A DNA stretch of 64,000 nucleotides, from contig NC_058523.1 of the NCBI RefSeq assembly GCF_904849725.1, positions 339,553,948 through 339,617,947 on the forward strand, written 5' to 3'. The notes below the pieces were generated by a model. It searched no databases. It saw only the letters and a list, made by a program, of their open reading frames with translations, and had not been told where the DNA came from. This document shows, piece by piece, positions 42,030-54,838 of the stretch. The translations under genes and the position numbers were made by a program. Position 1 is the stretch's first letter, and every line of letters begins with the position of its first letter. The stretch comes from Hordeum vulgare subsp. vulgare (Eukaryota; Streptophyta; Magnoliopsida; Poales; Poaceae).

Positions 42030-45000
42030 TGTAGCTAGATGGTCGCCGCACATACCAGGCCAGGAAATCACTCTGGCATGCACGTTTACAACAGGTATCA
42101 TGAACATAGGCATTTCTATTAATGAATATAAGAGTTTTACAAGATGAGCTACAAGGGTGATGGCAGCGGAAAAGCTCTATCTAAGGCAGCATGGTCTTGA
42201 TGCAGCTCCAATCCATAGGGATCTGACTCGGTTACGCTCCTAGCCCGCGAACACTCTGTCTCCTCGCGTACGACGGATCCTTATGTGAACCTGGCCACGT
42301 TAAAATCCGCTGAGTACTTTTGAATGTACTCGCAAGCAAACCAAACTAACGTATACACTAAGCAAAGCAATCCATGGTATTCAAGCATGTATTTTTCATT
42401 TGAACAATATTAATCATCATGACATAGCATACCTATCTAGCAATGTTAATTATCAAGGTATAACAGGGTTATATAGCAAGATAACTTCTAAAGTTAATGC
42501 GATGAAGTAAAGCACATGATTTATACTCCGACTATTCTCATGATCTGGTCTGAATCTGATCCAAATCCAATCCAACTCATGTGGTCATCCGACCACCATC
42601 TCATAGCCATCCCATGGTTAACATGTCATATACCGGACATCTTCTGATGTCTACACCAGATGAGTTCTTCCATCATTATCATCACTCTTATGGTTGATCA
42701 CCTACCGAGGTCTAGTCGGGAGGTCCAATACCGTGGACTCGGCTATTCGAATAGATTTGACACTCTGCAGAGGTTGCACACTTTACCCACACTATGGAGT
42801 ACTGACCTCGTGATACCATTCGGGTGGACCAGTATTACTCCAACGAAACTTGCCTGAACCGTGACCCTCTCATCGTACCACCGGCAACCACTCTCCTCTG
42901 GAGTCTTGCCCTGGGTGGCCATGTGTCCTCATGACACGTGCCACCGTCGTGGCCAAACTAAACTGTCCCAACCGGGGACGGGCCCTAACATCTCAACTGG
43001 GCTCATAGGGTTATCACCGCCTACCTGATCAGGGTAGCACGCGTGCATAACCCTCCCTCTTTGGAGGTACCGGTGAGAGCGATCACACGAACAACTCAAG
43101 TCACGGCCGTCCCATATCGGCAAGATGTGGTTGTACGATTCTCCCCCGACAGGTGACTCATGATCAACCACTAGGTTGGTTTTAACAACATATTTATCAA
43201 GCATGGTTGTTGTCAACAATGACTTAACATGATGATGATTATGCATGAAATAACCACGGTAGAAACACCACACCCTATCTCTTTGTTATGAGTCATTAAT
43301 AAGAGTGTATGTAAATGACAAATTATTACTTTACAAGCTCTAACTGTAAATTAGACCCTCGGAACCCTCGCATAAAACCAGCAAATAAATCGATAGCCAC
43401 CAGAACGGTTATGACAACACAGATCTGGGACCTTACCGGAATAACTCAACCTCGGCTCAAGACGGCTGGAAAGCAGCTCAGAGCATGATGCGGTGTTGAT
43501 AAGAAGAATGTAGCAGTTCCCTAAGACGACCGAAGAACAGCTCAGAGCATAGGGTCACTGCCACGGAAAGAAATTCAACAGATGTCCGCAACGGCCGAAA
43601 AGCATCTCAGAACACGAGCTAGCTGTCGACGAGAGAATTATAAAGTTGGCATCCACCCCGGACGGTTGAAAGCAGCTCAGACTTGGGCGTGGTGCCGTCA
43701 TTGAAGAAAATGCGAGCAAGGGTTCGTCGGAGACACGCTACGATACATACAATCACAAGCATATTAACTAAACATGCAGGAACAACACAGAACAAAGGTT
43801 TAGGGCATATGTCATGTGGTCGGCTTGCCTGGGGCCGAAGAATACTCCTGGAAGAGGTGCGGAAAGTCCGTAGAAAGGATCGCCGGATACCGCTCTCTCT
43901 CGAAGGGGGCTAATTGGAAACAAGGGTAGAAGGGTCATTTTCACAGTGTCACCACCTTGTGAAAATTCTACCAACATGACGGGCTCGACGAGACGAAGAC
44001 GTGAGCGTTGGTTTCACCCCGATCGGAGTCACGGGTAAAAAGATACGGACGAAAGAAGATCAGGGACCAATCTGTAATTAAAATAACTACAATCTGGTCC
44101 CTGAGAGTGCAGCCGCTGGCGCCTCTCCAGAAATACATTTTCCGCTGAGGGAAAGCGTATTTTCGGGAATACGCCTCCACTTACTCGGTTCAACGCCCCG
44201 CTCGGTCAACTCCTGGGCCGCTGAAGCACGGGGCCCACCACGCCTCTCTCTCTCCTCTTGTCTTCATCTTCTTCCTCCCGCTCGTGCGTGCAAGGCAGAG
44301 AGAGGGCGTCGATGCCGGCGCTCACCAGGGAGGCTCCGTCCACCCCCGACCAGGCGGAGGCCACCGGAGGGTCCGCCGGCGAGCGGCGCCTCCATTCATG
44401 GCGTTCATAGCCAGAGGGGAGGGCCTGGTGGCGCGGCATCTCGCGGCGGCCACGGCTCGGCTCTGCCGAGATTCCGGCGACCGGAGGGTTCCCGGAGCAA
44501 GCGAAGGCGGGGAACAGGCTCCTTGGGTAATGGTGCACCCGATGGTGGGCTCGAACGGAGTCGGGGATGACCGGAGAGGGGGTTGCGGCGCGGAGGCCGA
44601 GGGAATGGCGGCGGCCTTTGGCCAGGGAGCAATGGGAAACTTAAGAGCGCTTGGGAAGGGGCTTGGGAGGTTGCTGGCGAGGAGGGCGAGCTGGGAGGCA
44701 ACTTAAATAGGCTTGGGGAAATCTTCTGGGCATCTCTCGCCGACGTCTGAAGCTCCCGAAGGATCAACATCGCTCTAGTGGTCGGCAGAGGCATCCATGG
44801 CGAGGAACAGAGGGGGGGGGGGAAGACTGCATGAGCACGGGCTAGCTAATGGACATGGATGGGACACGAGAGGAGGAAGCGGACGAGGCCGAGGGCCCAA
44901 ATGCACAGAGCTTGCATTTGGTGCGCTTTGCCGGTGAGCACCACGTGCACATCCATATTTGACACCTCCTGCGTGTCCAATCATGTCCAACAACTCCCTC

Positions 45001-46236
45001 ACTGCTCCAGAAGATAGGAATGGGGGTTGGAACCTGTCAGGTGGCTGTGGGGAAGAAGAAACTTGCCAAAACAGATTCTGACAGCAAGGTGTTTGTGGTG
45101 GTTTCTGGGGAAATGAGTGGATAATTGGAGTTGAGTCTTTGTCACAATGAAATAGGATAGGAAGAACTATAAGCTTGCAAAATTTCAAGTCTTCTGAACC
45201 CTGTTTGCATACACTTCCTTCACAAACCACAAACTGGTCCAGAAACTAGAATTTGAAGCTGGGCTCAAATGGCTACATGGATTTGGCTCAAATTTGGGGA
45301 GAGGGTTTATTTGAATATATGGAGATGCTGGAAAAAATTCAGCTCATTTGGGAATGCCTACAAGGTACTTCCTTCACAAAGCTTCCAAATAGGCACAAAC
45401 TTAGGAGAATTTCTTGGACAACATTGATGAAAGGGATGGAGCTGATTTTTGGTATTCACTAGTGATTTAACAATATAAACCACCATGAAAAGTTTCAACT
45501 CAAGGAGATCAAGGAATAGAGCACTTCCTTTGCAAATTCCCAACTAGACAAAATTTGCAATTTGATGTTGTGCTCAAAATTTGAACTATGTGGCTTGAGA
45601 TCTTGATGGAATTTGGGGAATATATGGATAGGAGAAGCTCCACAAATTATTTGGGATTTTTCTTGGCTACCAAAATGGTAGTTCCTTTAGAAAGTGCCCA
45701 AAATGCAATATTGGCATTAAATAGGAAAATGCAATTTGCTTTATTCTATGATGGCCAATATTTTATGGGAGCTCAATATGATCACAAAGAATACCTCCAC
45801 AAGTTTTCATAAGCTTTGGAGATGGATAGCTATTTTCTTGGATTTAATTCCTTCAACTAGAAGAAAAAGGAATTAATTATAAATCAAAAATATTGCAAAT
45901 GACTAAGCAATATTTTTGCATATCCAGGGTTTAAAGATAGGGGATGATCATTAGGAGAAGGTTTGGGAGGCAACAGGGCAACAAAAATTGGGGTTCCTTT
46001 GAAACAGGAGAGATCAGGGTTTCCCTTCCGGCAATTCGGAAGGTCGGGTTTTGTCGGCAAAACCCCGAGAAGATATCTTTGGTGGAAAGGGTAGACTGGG
46101 GAGAATTTAGGGAAGGCAATGCTAGATGACCATCTTCACATTCCGAGGGTGAAAGAAATCCGATAACATCAAGAAAAAAACGGGAGTCAAATCCCTAAAG
46201 GAAAATAAAACATGGAGCAAAAACCAGGGTGTTACA
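42030..46236 (-). mobile_element. 4.2-kb solo LTR of another gypsy family, splitting element B gene
   Basis: In minus orientation it starts TGTAACACCCTGG (right end, 46236) and ends ...CATCTAGCTACA (left end, 42030). The interrupted element B reading text lies on both sides. The layout resembles the Tekay-like LTR: a GAGTAC/GTACTC stem-loop at about 42312-42331, AT-rich parts and a GC-rich island (about 44200-44800), but the sequence differs. The flanking 5-mers (ACCAC, AGCCG) do not match. No internal coding domain; open frames in the island (44284-44706 and others) lack motifs. Confidence 0.65.
44200..44800 (-). other. GC-rich island within the 4.2-kb LTR
   Basis: GC-rich sequence with overlapping open frames on both strands, bounded by AT-rich sequence and a G run at about 44811. 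Similar in position and composition, not in sequence, to the island of the Tekay-like LTR. Confidence 0.5.
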
Positions 46237-47668
46237 AGCCGTCCCCGGCGCACCCGCGCCTGCCGGCAAGGGATCCAAGGTGCCGAGCTCGCCACCCTTC
46301 ATGGGGGGGGGGCTGTCACCTCTGATGTCGCCGTGGCGGAGAGGAGGAAGAAATGGCGCGACGTTGAAGAGTAAGTTACCTGCTTGGGCACGTCTTGTGT
46401 GTAGATTGTCCGTGCTTGGCCGATTTACTCCTTTCTACTTGACGTCCACGGATGTCGTCTCACCGGGGGCGAAGAGGAAGAAGGTGGTCGTCAAGCCGAA
46501 GGCGACTCCTGATGCCCTGCGTGGTCTCGTCGGCGCGTCGCCGTTTGCAGGTGGGGAGAAGGAGGCTCGTGGAGCGGTCTCCCTGGCCTTGGTCGTCGAG
46601 CCCCCCGAGCCCCCGAAGTATCCTGAAGTGACCGTGGGGATGCCGCCGCCCGGGGGGCAGGCCTGCGAGGGTCCTCAGGCTCCTGAAGTGTTGATGCCCA
46701 CAATTGTTGAGCAGTTTTCGGGGCCCCTTGTTCTTCGTGGCGCTGCCCCTCCGGCAGCACCACCCGTGCCTGCGCCGGAGACTCTTCAGGAGGAGGTCCA
46801 TAAGACCTCGATGCTCACCGAAGGTGTCTTGGATGCGGCCTTCACCGCCCTGGGTGATGTCGCAGTCGAGATGAGGAAGGTCGAGAGGGAGGCCGAAGCT
46901 GCCTGTGCCGTGTGGGAGAAGGCGCTGAAGGAAGCCAAGGCGGCTGTCGAGCGCCATGAAGAGGTGGAAGCCCGCCTAAACGTCCTCCAAGGAGACCAAG
47001 CCAAGCTGGCCAAGTGGCGTCGCGTGCAGGGGGATGAACTTAAGTCCCGCGAGACCAAGATCGCAGCCCAGGAGGGAGAGCTTTCCTAGGAGGTGAGCAG
47101 CCTGAGCACGAAGCAGGCGCGCTTGGAAGAGCAGGAGAAGGAGGCCGCCTCGAGGAAGGACTTCCTTGACACCCGGGAGAAAGCTCTCGCCGCGGCCGAG
47201 GAGAGGAAGACCGCGGAGCTGGCCTGCTTCCTTGACATTGAGCTCAGGCTTCGCACGGTGCTCCGTTCCCTCTGTCGGGACGAGTTCGATGAACCTCTGG
47301 CCACCCGGGAGGGCGTGTTTCCCGTGCTCGCAAAGAGGCTCATCGCGGCGCTGGATATCACCGTCGTGCAGGTGGACAAGATCTTGGACAGCGAGTGCGG
47401 CGACCTCTTCTTCGCGGCTGCGACTCGCGTCTTTAGCCATCTTCATCTTCGCGAGCCGAAATTCGATGTAAGCTCTGTGATCGTGTCGGTCCCTGCCGAG
47501 GCCCACGACCGCACTGCGGAGGCGGTGAAGGGCCATGTGGAGGCGTTGGTGAGGAGGTTCGCCCGCGTCGCAGCTCCTTCATCTCCAGGTGCCGCCGAGG
47601 CCGACAATGCCTCTGACGTCGACGACCAGCCCCCTGCGGTGGGGGCGACCAGCGGCGGCTCCTACTGA
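46237..47668 (+). pseudogene. Element B gag-like gene, C-terminal coiled-coil part
   Basis: The frame enters from the LTR boundary with VPGAPAPAGKGSKVPSSPPF and ends TGA at 47666-47668. An in-frame TAG (47087-47089) breaks it between GELS and EVSSLSTKQARLEEQEK. A GTAAGT at about 46370 may be a donor for a short intron whose acceptor near 46450 looks mutated. A long Ala/Glu/Lys coiled coil spans about 46840-47250, followed by a globular end (LDITVVQVDKILDSECGDLF) and an acidic tail. Layout resembles the C-terminal half of the element C gene. Likely structural or RNA-associated; not demonstrated. Confidence 0.7.
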
Positions 47669-47819
47669 TTTCCTATCCCTGTTATTTTCCTGCAATGCAC
47701 ATCGTGCCTCGTGGATGCGTTAAACTTATTTGCGTTTTTATGAACTTGGTCACGGTTTGTAATAACTGAATGCATGAATGTTTTCCTCGCCTTGTTCGTG
47801 TCATGTTTGCTGTGTTACT

Positions 47820-48620
47820 CTATGTCGACAGGCCCCCCCCGCATATACCTTCCCGCAATTGAACTGACCGAAAACCAAGGACGACACAAAGGGGGAAGGG
47901 GCTACAATCGCAGTTAGGCTCCTCAGTCACGATGCTCAGGAGCCCCCTTGACGCGGCAGCTGCCCTCATGAGGAGAACGCGGCGAAGATTTTGAAACTTG
48001 GGACATCTTCAGCACTCCGCGTCGGCAGGGCCCGCCCTGCGTGTACCTCCTCGCGATTTAACCAACCGAAAATCAAGGACAACCCAAAGGGGGAAGGGGC
48101 TACGAGCGCAATTAGCCCCTAGGTCGCGATGCTGTGGGGTCCCCCTTGACGTATGAGTGACTCCAATGTTCCTCGTAAGAAGCAGATAATTTGAGACTCT
48201 CGAACTCCTTCAGCACTCTGCATTGGCAGGGCCCGCCCTGCACGTACCTCCTCGCGGTTGAACCAACTGGAAAGGGCATCTCAAAAGGGAAAGGGGCTAC
48301 GGGCGCAGTCTAGGCTCCTCTGAGTCGTGATGCTCAGGAGTCCCCCTTGACGTACAAGTGACTCCAGTGCTCTTCCTAAGGGATCCAAAGTGATTTATCG
48401 AGCGCACTGGGCTCTGCGTTGGCAGGGCCCACCATGCGCATACCTTCCTGCGATTGAACCTTCCAAGGACGACCCAAAGGGGGAAGGGGCTATGGGCACA
48501 GTTAGGCCCGTGAGTCGCGATGCTCAGGGGTCCCCCTTGACGTGCGAGCGGCTGCGTACCTTCAGCTGTTTGCCCCATGTACTGGGCGTGGGCGAAGTCG
48601 TGGGTGGACTGTGCTGATCT
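47820..48620 (+). repeat. Tandem repeat of ~200 bp downstream of element B gene
   Basis: About four diverged units, each with AAAGGGGGAAGGGGCTA, GCGATGCTCAGG(A/G)G, CCCCCTTGACG and GGCAGGGCCCGCCCTGC. The last landmark falls at 48025, 48226 and 48422, giving a period near 200. It is a palindrome (GCAGGGC-CC-GCCCTGC reading inward) in two units and decayed in others. Non-coding. Confidence 0.75.
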
Positions 48621-48813
48621 CCTTGCCGGCCGAGGGTGTAGCCACTGACGGGCTGTGTTGGTACCAGCTGTGGACACAGTCATTGGCAGACTGCATTGGT
48701 GCCAGCTGAGGGCGTACTCATTGGCGGAGTATGTTGATTGCCCCTATCTGTACCCAACGTGGAGCATAGGTCTTCCACTAGGCGTGGGGTGGACCCTTCC
48801 GCGTCCATGGGGG
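48621..48813 (+). other. Element B 3' sequence up to the CACTA insertion
   Basis: Further decayed repeat-like text (CATTGGCAGACTGCATTGG, GTACTCATTGGCGGAG). No coding signal. Element B should continue beyond the CACTA element, outside the window. Confidence 0.4.
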
Positions 48814-49135
48814 CACTACTGGAATCCAGTAATTTGCCATCAGCTAGTTCTTTGCCGTCTGCTGGCTGATGGCAAAGAACCTCTTTGCCCTGAGCTGACA
48901 TCAAGCAGACGGTAAAGGGCTGACTGATGGCAAATAGGCTATTTGCCATTGGTCAGCCCTTTGCCGTCTGCCAGTGGACGGCAAAGACACCTAGGGCAAA
49001 CGACAAAGAGGACAGATGGGTCCCAGCAGGCATTAGGCCTGCCATGTCCGACGGAAGGGGCTCTTTGCCATCCGGGGGGCCATTGCCTTCCGCCATGGGG
49101 CCCTTTGCCGTCCGGGGGCAGACGACAAAGGGGAC
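48814..49135 (+). repeat. CACTA 5' terminal repeat and subterminal TTTGCC repeats
   Basis: About ten copies of TTTGCCGTC or TTTGCCATC-like motifs in both orientations (e.g. 48852, 48959, 49100 forward; 48871, 48977 reverse). Such clusters bind the TNPA-type protein in En/Spm relatives. Confidence 0.8.
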
Positions 49136-49209
49136 GAGCCTATAACGGCTGCCACCCCCTCCCCTCGCTCCACTATCCCCACTCCCCCACTATTGTCTCT
49201 CTCTCCACC

Positions 49210-49610
49210 ATGTCGCGCCTCGCTCCAGCACCACTGGCGGCCGGCCAACCCTCCACCGCCCCCGGTGCCGCCCCCTGCGCCGCCCCCTCCCCTCACCCGC
49301 CCCTCCCCTCACCACCCCTCCCCTCACCCGCCCCCAGCGCCGCCCCTTCCCTCACCGGCCCCCGGCGCCGCTGCTCCTCTCGTTGGCTGCGGGCACCGCC
49401 CTTGCGCCGCCCCTCCCCTCACACGCCCCCGGCGCCGCCCCCTCGCCTCACCGGCTCCCGGCGTCGCCCCTCCTCTCACCGGCTGCCAGCGCCGCCCCCT
49501 CCCCTCATCGGATCCCGTCGCAGGCCCCTCCCCTCACGGCTCCCGTCAATGCCCCCTCCCCTCACCGGCTTCCGGCGAAGCCCCTCCCCTCACCGGCCAT
49601 CCCCAACTCC
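49210..49610 (+). repeat. GC-rich minisatellite
   Basis: Irregular repetition of CCCCTCCCCTCACCGGC-type units with GGCGCCGCC joints. Every frame reads as Pro/Ala/Ser repeats, which explains the long motif-free open frames here (48943-49662, 49193-49615). Confidence 0.7.
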
Positions 49611-49689
49611 GGTGAGTGCCTCCGGTACCCCTATTTTCTGTTTTTTTAAATTAGATAGTTAGTTTTTTTCTGTTTTTTTCTGTTAAATT

Positions 49690-50065
49690 AGATAGTTAGT
49701 TTATTAGGTAGAATAAAGTAGATAGAAAAGAATAGATAGAAAAGAAAAAACTTAGAAGAAAATAATAGAAGAAAAAAACTAGAAGAAAAAAACTAGAAGA
49801 AAAAAAAGAAGTAGAAGAAGAAGAAGAAGAAGAAGAAAGAGGAGAGGAGGAGAAAGAGAAAAGAAAGAAGAAGAAAGAGGAGAGGAGGAGAAAGAGAAAA
49901 GAAAGAAGAAAAAGAAGAAGAAGAGGAGGAGGAGGAGGAGGAGGAGGAGGAGAAAAAGAAGAATAATAATAATAAGAAGAAGATGATCAAGAAGAAGAAG
50001 AAGAAGAAGAAGAAGAAGAAGAAAAAGAAGAGAGAGGAGAAGAAGAAAGAAGAGGAAAAAGGAAC
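49690..50065 (+). repeat. Purine-rich AAG/GGA microsatellite
   Basis: Nearly pure A and G tract with GAAGAA and GGAGGA stretches. Minus-strand open frames over it are simple-sequence artefacts. Confidence 0.85.
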
Positions 50066-50400
50066 CCCGACACCCCGACACTGACCCTCGACCCCCGACC
50101 CCTGACGCCCGATACCACTGACCCTCGACCCTCGACCCCTGACGCCATTGACCATCGGCCCCCGACCCTCGATCCCCGACGCCACTGACCCCCGACCCCC
50201 GACGCCCGACGCCACTAACCCTCGACCCCTGACCCCGGACACCTGTTCGGCCTCTTGTTGACCGAAAAGACCCCAACCCCCGACGCTAGTGACCCTCGAC
50301 CCCTAACGACACTGACCCCCGACACCGGCGCAACTAACCCCCGACGCCACCGACACCCGACACCACCGACACTTGACGCCACTAAGCCCCTACCCCGACA
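50066..50400 (+). repeat. Degenerate tandem repeat of CCCCGACGCCACTGACC type
   Basis: Short variable units built from GACCCTCGACCCCCGAC and GACGCCACTGACC. An internal TTGTTGACCGAAAAGAC / TGTTGAACGAGAAGG pair hints at a longer duplicated unit. Non-coding. Confidence 0.65.
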
Positions 50401-50820
50401 CCTCTTTTGCCTACTGTTGAACGAGAAGGTGATTTTCAGCCTTCTAGAGGCCGACAGGGTCATAGTTCTGTAAATTATGAGTTAGGCCACATATTTTCCA
50501 ATTATGTTAATTATAAAAACATCATATTTGTGTTGATTGGGTGAATTTCAATGTGCAGTTGTCCGATGACATCCACATGCGTTGGACGACCTCCGCCCCT
50601 GCGTTTGTTGGTGAGCACAAATGACTTCTCCTCCTACCCCCTTAATTTGCTGTGTTCGGGTCTTCGTGCCGATGAAACTTGCTAGCTATAGGTTTCTTCA
50701 TCACGAGTATGCGTGACCAGTATGCATCTCCCGTTCAAAAGGGTGACATCTATAAATATGAATGTCTTTGCATATTTATAACTGCCATCCTTTTGAATTG
50801 TCCAACGATTTCCATGGACA

Positions 50821-51038
50821 ACCCGAGTATGTGTAGATTGGGTTCGTTTTCCCGTATGCTGTGCTCTGGATCTGATGCGGAATTTCGTCAGTGCCTCCCT
50901 GTTATTCTCCGGGTACACATCCTCTCTGCTTATTGCCGAGACGTGTATCAAGAGAACAACGGGGAGGTGCTGCCAAAATTCTACGTCGCATGTGGAGCAG
51001 AGCATGGGAAAACGAACCCAATCTACACATACTCGGGT
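50821..51038. repeat. 218-bp inverted repeat (hairpin) in CACTA
   Basis: ACCCGAGTATGTGTAGATTG at 50821 returns as its reverse complement ending at 51038, and the arms stay related almost to the centre near 50930 (GGGTTCGTTTTCCC, CAG[TC]GCCTCCC, TACAC[AG]TC). Arms are about 105 bp with scattered mismatches. It lies upstream of the TNP2-type gene start. Confidence 0.8.
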
Positions 51039-51173
51039 CAGATTAGGACCTATCTTTACCTATTAGCGTGTAGGTTGCATGGATGTAATAAAACTGACAA
51101 ACTTGATTAGCGGATGAATATAGATGATGAATTATATATTTATGTCTAGTGCGCCCATAGGTAGCTAGGCAAC

Positions 51174-54100
51174 ATGAGTGATCGTGCTTGGATGTACACT
51201 GGTCACCCTAGTTAGAAAGACATGACCAATGAATGGTTAACAAAAACCGGGGGGTTTCTGAGAGCCGCATTTGCAAATGGCCAGCAAAAAACATGGTGCC
51301 CGTGTCCCAACTGCGACAACTGGAAAAAGGAGACATAGTTTGAAATGGGTAAACACCTGCAGAAGTGGGGTTTTACGCCTAATTATACGGTGTGGACTTT
51401 TCATGGTGAGTCTGACCAACGTGCGAGAGCTGAGGTGATTCGTCGTCGCACCGACGAGCATGGTACCGGGATCGAACACATGGTGCAAGAGTTTGATGAT
51501 GCTCGGGATTCGGATGATGAGATGGAGGAATCTGCAAAGGCCTTCTATGAAATGTTGGAGTCTTCAAAACGTCCTCTCCACGAGCAGACTGAGCTTTGTC
51601 AGCTAGATTCCATCGCACAAGTGATGTCTGTGAAGGTTCAATTCAACCTAGGCACAGAATGCTACGACGCGATGATGACGATATTTGGACGCTTTCTACC
51701 CAAAGGCCATGTACTGCCTGCAAACCTGTAAGAGTCAGAGAAAATCCTCCGTGTACTTAAGATGCCCTATGAGAAGATACATGCCTGTGAGAATGGATGT
51801 GCCTTATTTAGGCTTGAGTATGCGGCCTTGAACTATTGCCCCATTTGCAATTCTTCCAGGTATATTATGGTAGAGAACGGTATGGGTGAGAAGAATCAGA
51901 CCAAAATCCCCATTAGTGTTCTTCGGTATCTGCCAATCGTACCAAGACTTCAACGTCTTTTCATGGTCGAAGAGACGACAACACAGATGACATGGCACAA
52001 ATTGGGCAAAAGAACCGAACTAGATGCGGATTGGAACAAGATGTTGGCACACACTTCAGATGGTTTTGCATGGAGGCACTTCGATGCATTACATAAGGAT
52101 AAATCGGAAGGTCCAAGGCATCCTAGAGTTGCCATCAACACGGATGGGTTCAATGTGTATGGTATGACGGCAGCACAATATAGTTGTTGGCCCGTATTTG
52201 TCATTCCACTCACTTTCCCACCCGGAGAGATTATGAAAAGAAAGAACATTTTCCTGACGTTGATAATTCCAGGGCCCAACTATCCGGGGAAGAATATGAA
52301 TGTGTACATGCAGCCGCTTAAGGATGAGGTGCAAGAAGCCTGGGATAATGGGATCAAGACCGATGACGCCGCTACCAAAAGAAATTTCAAAATGCATGTG
52401 CGGTACATGTACTCGACGCATAATTATCTGGCATTTGCGCTATTCGCTAGCTGGTGTCTGCATGGAAGGTTCTCGTGCACCACATGCAAGGAAGCTCTTT
52501 AGTTCCGTTCGTTGCAGGCTGGTCGCAAGTTTTCTTGCTTCGACATGCATAGACAATTCCTGGATCCTGACCATAAGTTCAGAAAAGACAAGAAGAATTT
52601 CATGAAAGGTAGAGTTTTCAAAAACACTGCACCAACTGCGTTGACAGGCCAACATACCCTTGATCAGTTAAACGCTCTCAAGCCTGATCCTTTGCGTCCA
52701 GGATACTTCAAAGGGTATAATACAGAACACGCTCGGACTCACAAGTCATGCTTATGGGATCTGCCATACTTCAAAGACCTCCTTTGCCCACACAACATCG
52801 ACGTGATGCACACTGAAAAGAATATTGCGGAGTTCATTTTTGGTACATTGTTCGACATAGAGGGGAAGTCAAAACATAATCCTAAGGCTAGAATCGACCT
52901 CGAGGCTCTATGTGATAGACCGTTACAAAACTTGCGACAACTGGAAAGGAAAGCAAAGCATAGCGAAGCCAAAGGCATGGTTCAATCTTGAAAGGCCAGC
53001 TATGAGGGAAATGCTATTGTGGGTGAAAATGTGGTTGATGTTCCCCGATGGGTATGCTGCTAATCTAAAGAGGGGAGCGAGTCTTGAGAAATTGAAAATA
53101 TTTGGTCTCAAGAGTCATGATTGGCACATATGGATTGAGCAGGTAATGCCGGTGATGTTGCGTGGCTTTATCCCCGTGGATGAATGGCTAGTATAGGCAG
53201 AGCTGAGCTATTTCTTCCGTTCTCTTTGTGCGAAAGAATTATCGCCTGGTGTGCTAGATGAAATGGAAGAGTTGGTGGCGGAGTTGATCTGCAAATTAGA
53301 AAAGATCTTTCCACCGGGCTTCTTTAATCCAATGCAGCATTTGATTTTGCATCTCCCGGCCGAGGCAATATTAGGGGGGCCCATTCAAAATCGATGGTGC
53401 TACTCAATTGAGAGGATGTAGAAGACGCTTCGAGCTAAGTGTAAAAATAAACGTAGAATTGAAGCATCGATGGCCGATGCATTCATTACTGAGGAGGCGA
53501 CAAACTTCATGACAACACACTATGAAGCCAAAAATCATCATTTGCATAACCCGAAGCCTCGGTACAATGATGGCGATCCAAAAAAAGGTCAATCCAACCT
53601 TAGCCTATTCAAAGGGAAGCTCACACCATCCGGTGCTTCGAAAGGGAAATTGTTGGATGTCGAAGAATGGCGAACCATTTCATTGTATATCTTCACCAAT
53701 CTAACAGAAGTGTGGCCGTACATCGAGTAAGTTCTCGATAAATTATTGTTCCGCAACTTCTAATTCCTTTCAACTACTCTTATTCCCGGATATTTGATAT
53801 AGTCGATACGTTGCCAAATTCTAGGATGGAGCGGTCATCGAAAAGGATTCCGTCGAAGAGTATGAGCTTCTGGCAAAGCATGGAGGCGACCATCCCGATT
53901 TCATCTCTTGGTTCAAACAAAGGGTAATTAATTACCATTAATGATCCATTTGATTTCTTGGTCTAATTTGTGGCTAATACATCCATTCTTTCGTATTAAA
54001 CTTGTAGGCTGATGCAGAGTCTATGGACGCCGAGTTGAGACAAGTCGCTAATGGTTTTGACTATAAGGTCCGTTCATTTGACAAATACAACATCAATGGG

Positions 54101-54838
54101 TATCACTTTCGTACCTTTGGCAAAGAGCTATCTATGCCCGACCTAAAGACTACAAATTGTTCTGTCTCTTCTATCGGCGAAGGAGGCACCGAGTATTATG
54201 GAAGAGTTGAAGCAATTTATGAACTTTTATTCTATGGTGAAAACCCACCGACCGTCGTAGTCTTCAAATGTTATTGGTTTGAGCCGAGGGAGACTAGAAG
54301 GACTGATCAACATATAGGACTAGTCGAAATCAACCAAAACACCCACTTAGATGTTCCCGATGTCTATATTACGGCTCAACAGGCGACACAAGTTTTCTAT
54401 ATACCGTGGGCCAGCCAAACTGATCCAAACCTCAAAGGTTAGGATGTCGTTTATGAAGTGCGACCACATTTTAGAGCACCTACCCTCAATGAAGAGGATT
54501 AAGAACCTCACATTAACCCAGACACATATGAAGGATAATTCTTCCAAGAAACACGTATGTCCAAGAAATGTTTGAAGAAACGCTCTACTTCACCCCAGAA
54601 CATTGAAGTAGACAGTGACAGTGAATCCGTCTTAACCCCTGAGCCCGAACAGGAAGAGGCGGAAGAAGAAGAGGTTACTGCTGCGGATGACCTGTCACTT
54701 CTTGACCGATTACATAACGGTGGCCTTCCACATGTTCTTCCTGATAGTGATGATGATGATGCATTTATTGATGACAGTGATGATCATGATGCATTTATTG
54801 ACCCTGAAGCATATATAGACAAGCACGATTGTTATTAG
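51174..54838 (+). pseudogene. TNP2-type CACTA transposase, decayed
   Basis: ATG 51174-51176 starts MSDRAWMYTGHP, the transposase-associated N-terminal domain (CPCPNCDN cysteines). The Transposase_21 core follows (YCPICNSSRY, RVAINTDGFNVYG, IIPGPNYPGKNMNVYMQPL, NIDVMHTEKNIAE), then a DUF4218-like part (LPAEAILGGPIQNRWCYSIE) and a DUF4216-like part at 54023-54442 (YYGRVEAIYELLFY). In-frame stops lie at 51213, 51336, 51729, 52500, 53194 and about 53419, and a frameshift lies near 52960. GT-AG introns fit about 53729 and 53940-54007. The acidic C terminus ends at 54836-54838. It would cut and join transposon ends if intact. Confidence 0.85.

Noticed and set aside
49193..49662. Long Pro/Ala-rich frames
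   Set aside because: They translate a GC-rich minisatellite; all frames are open and repetitive.
49779..50276. Minus-strand frames rich in Phe, Leu and Ser
   Set aside because: Translation of an AAG/GGA microsatellite, not a membrane protein.
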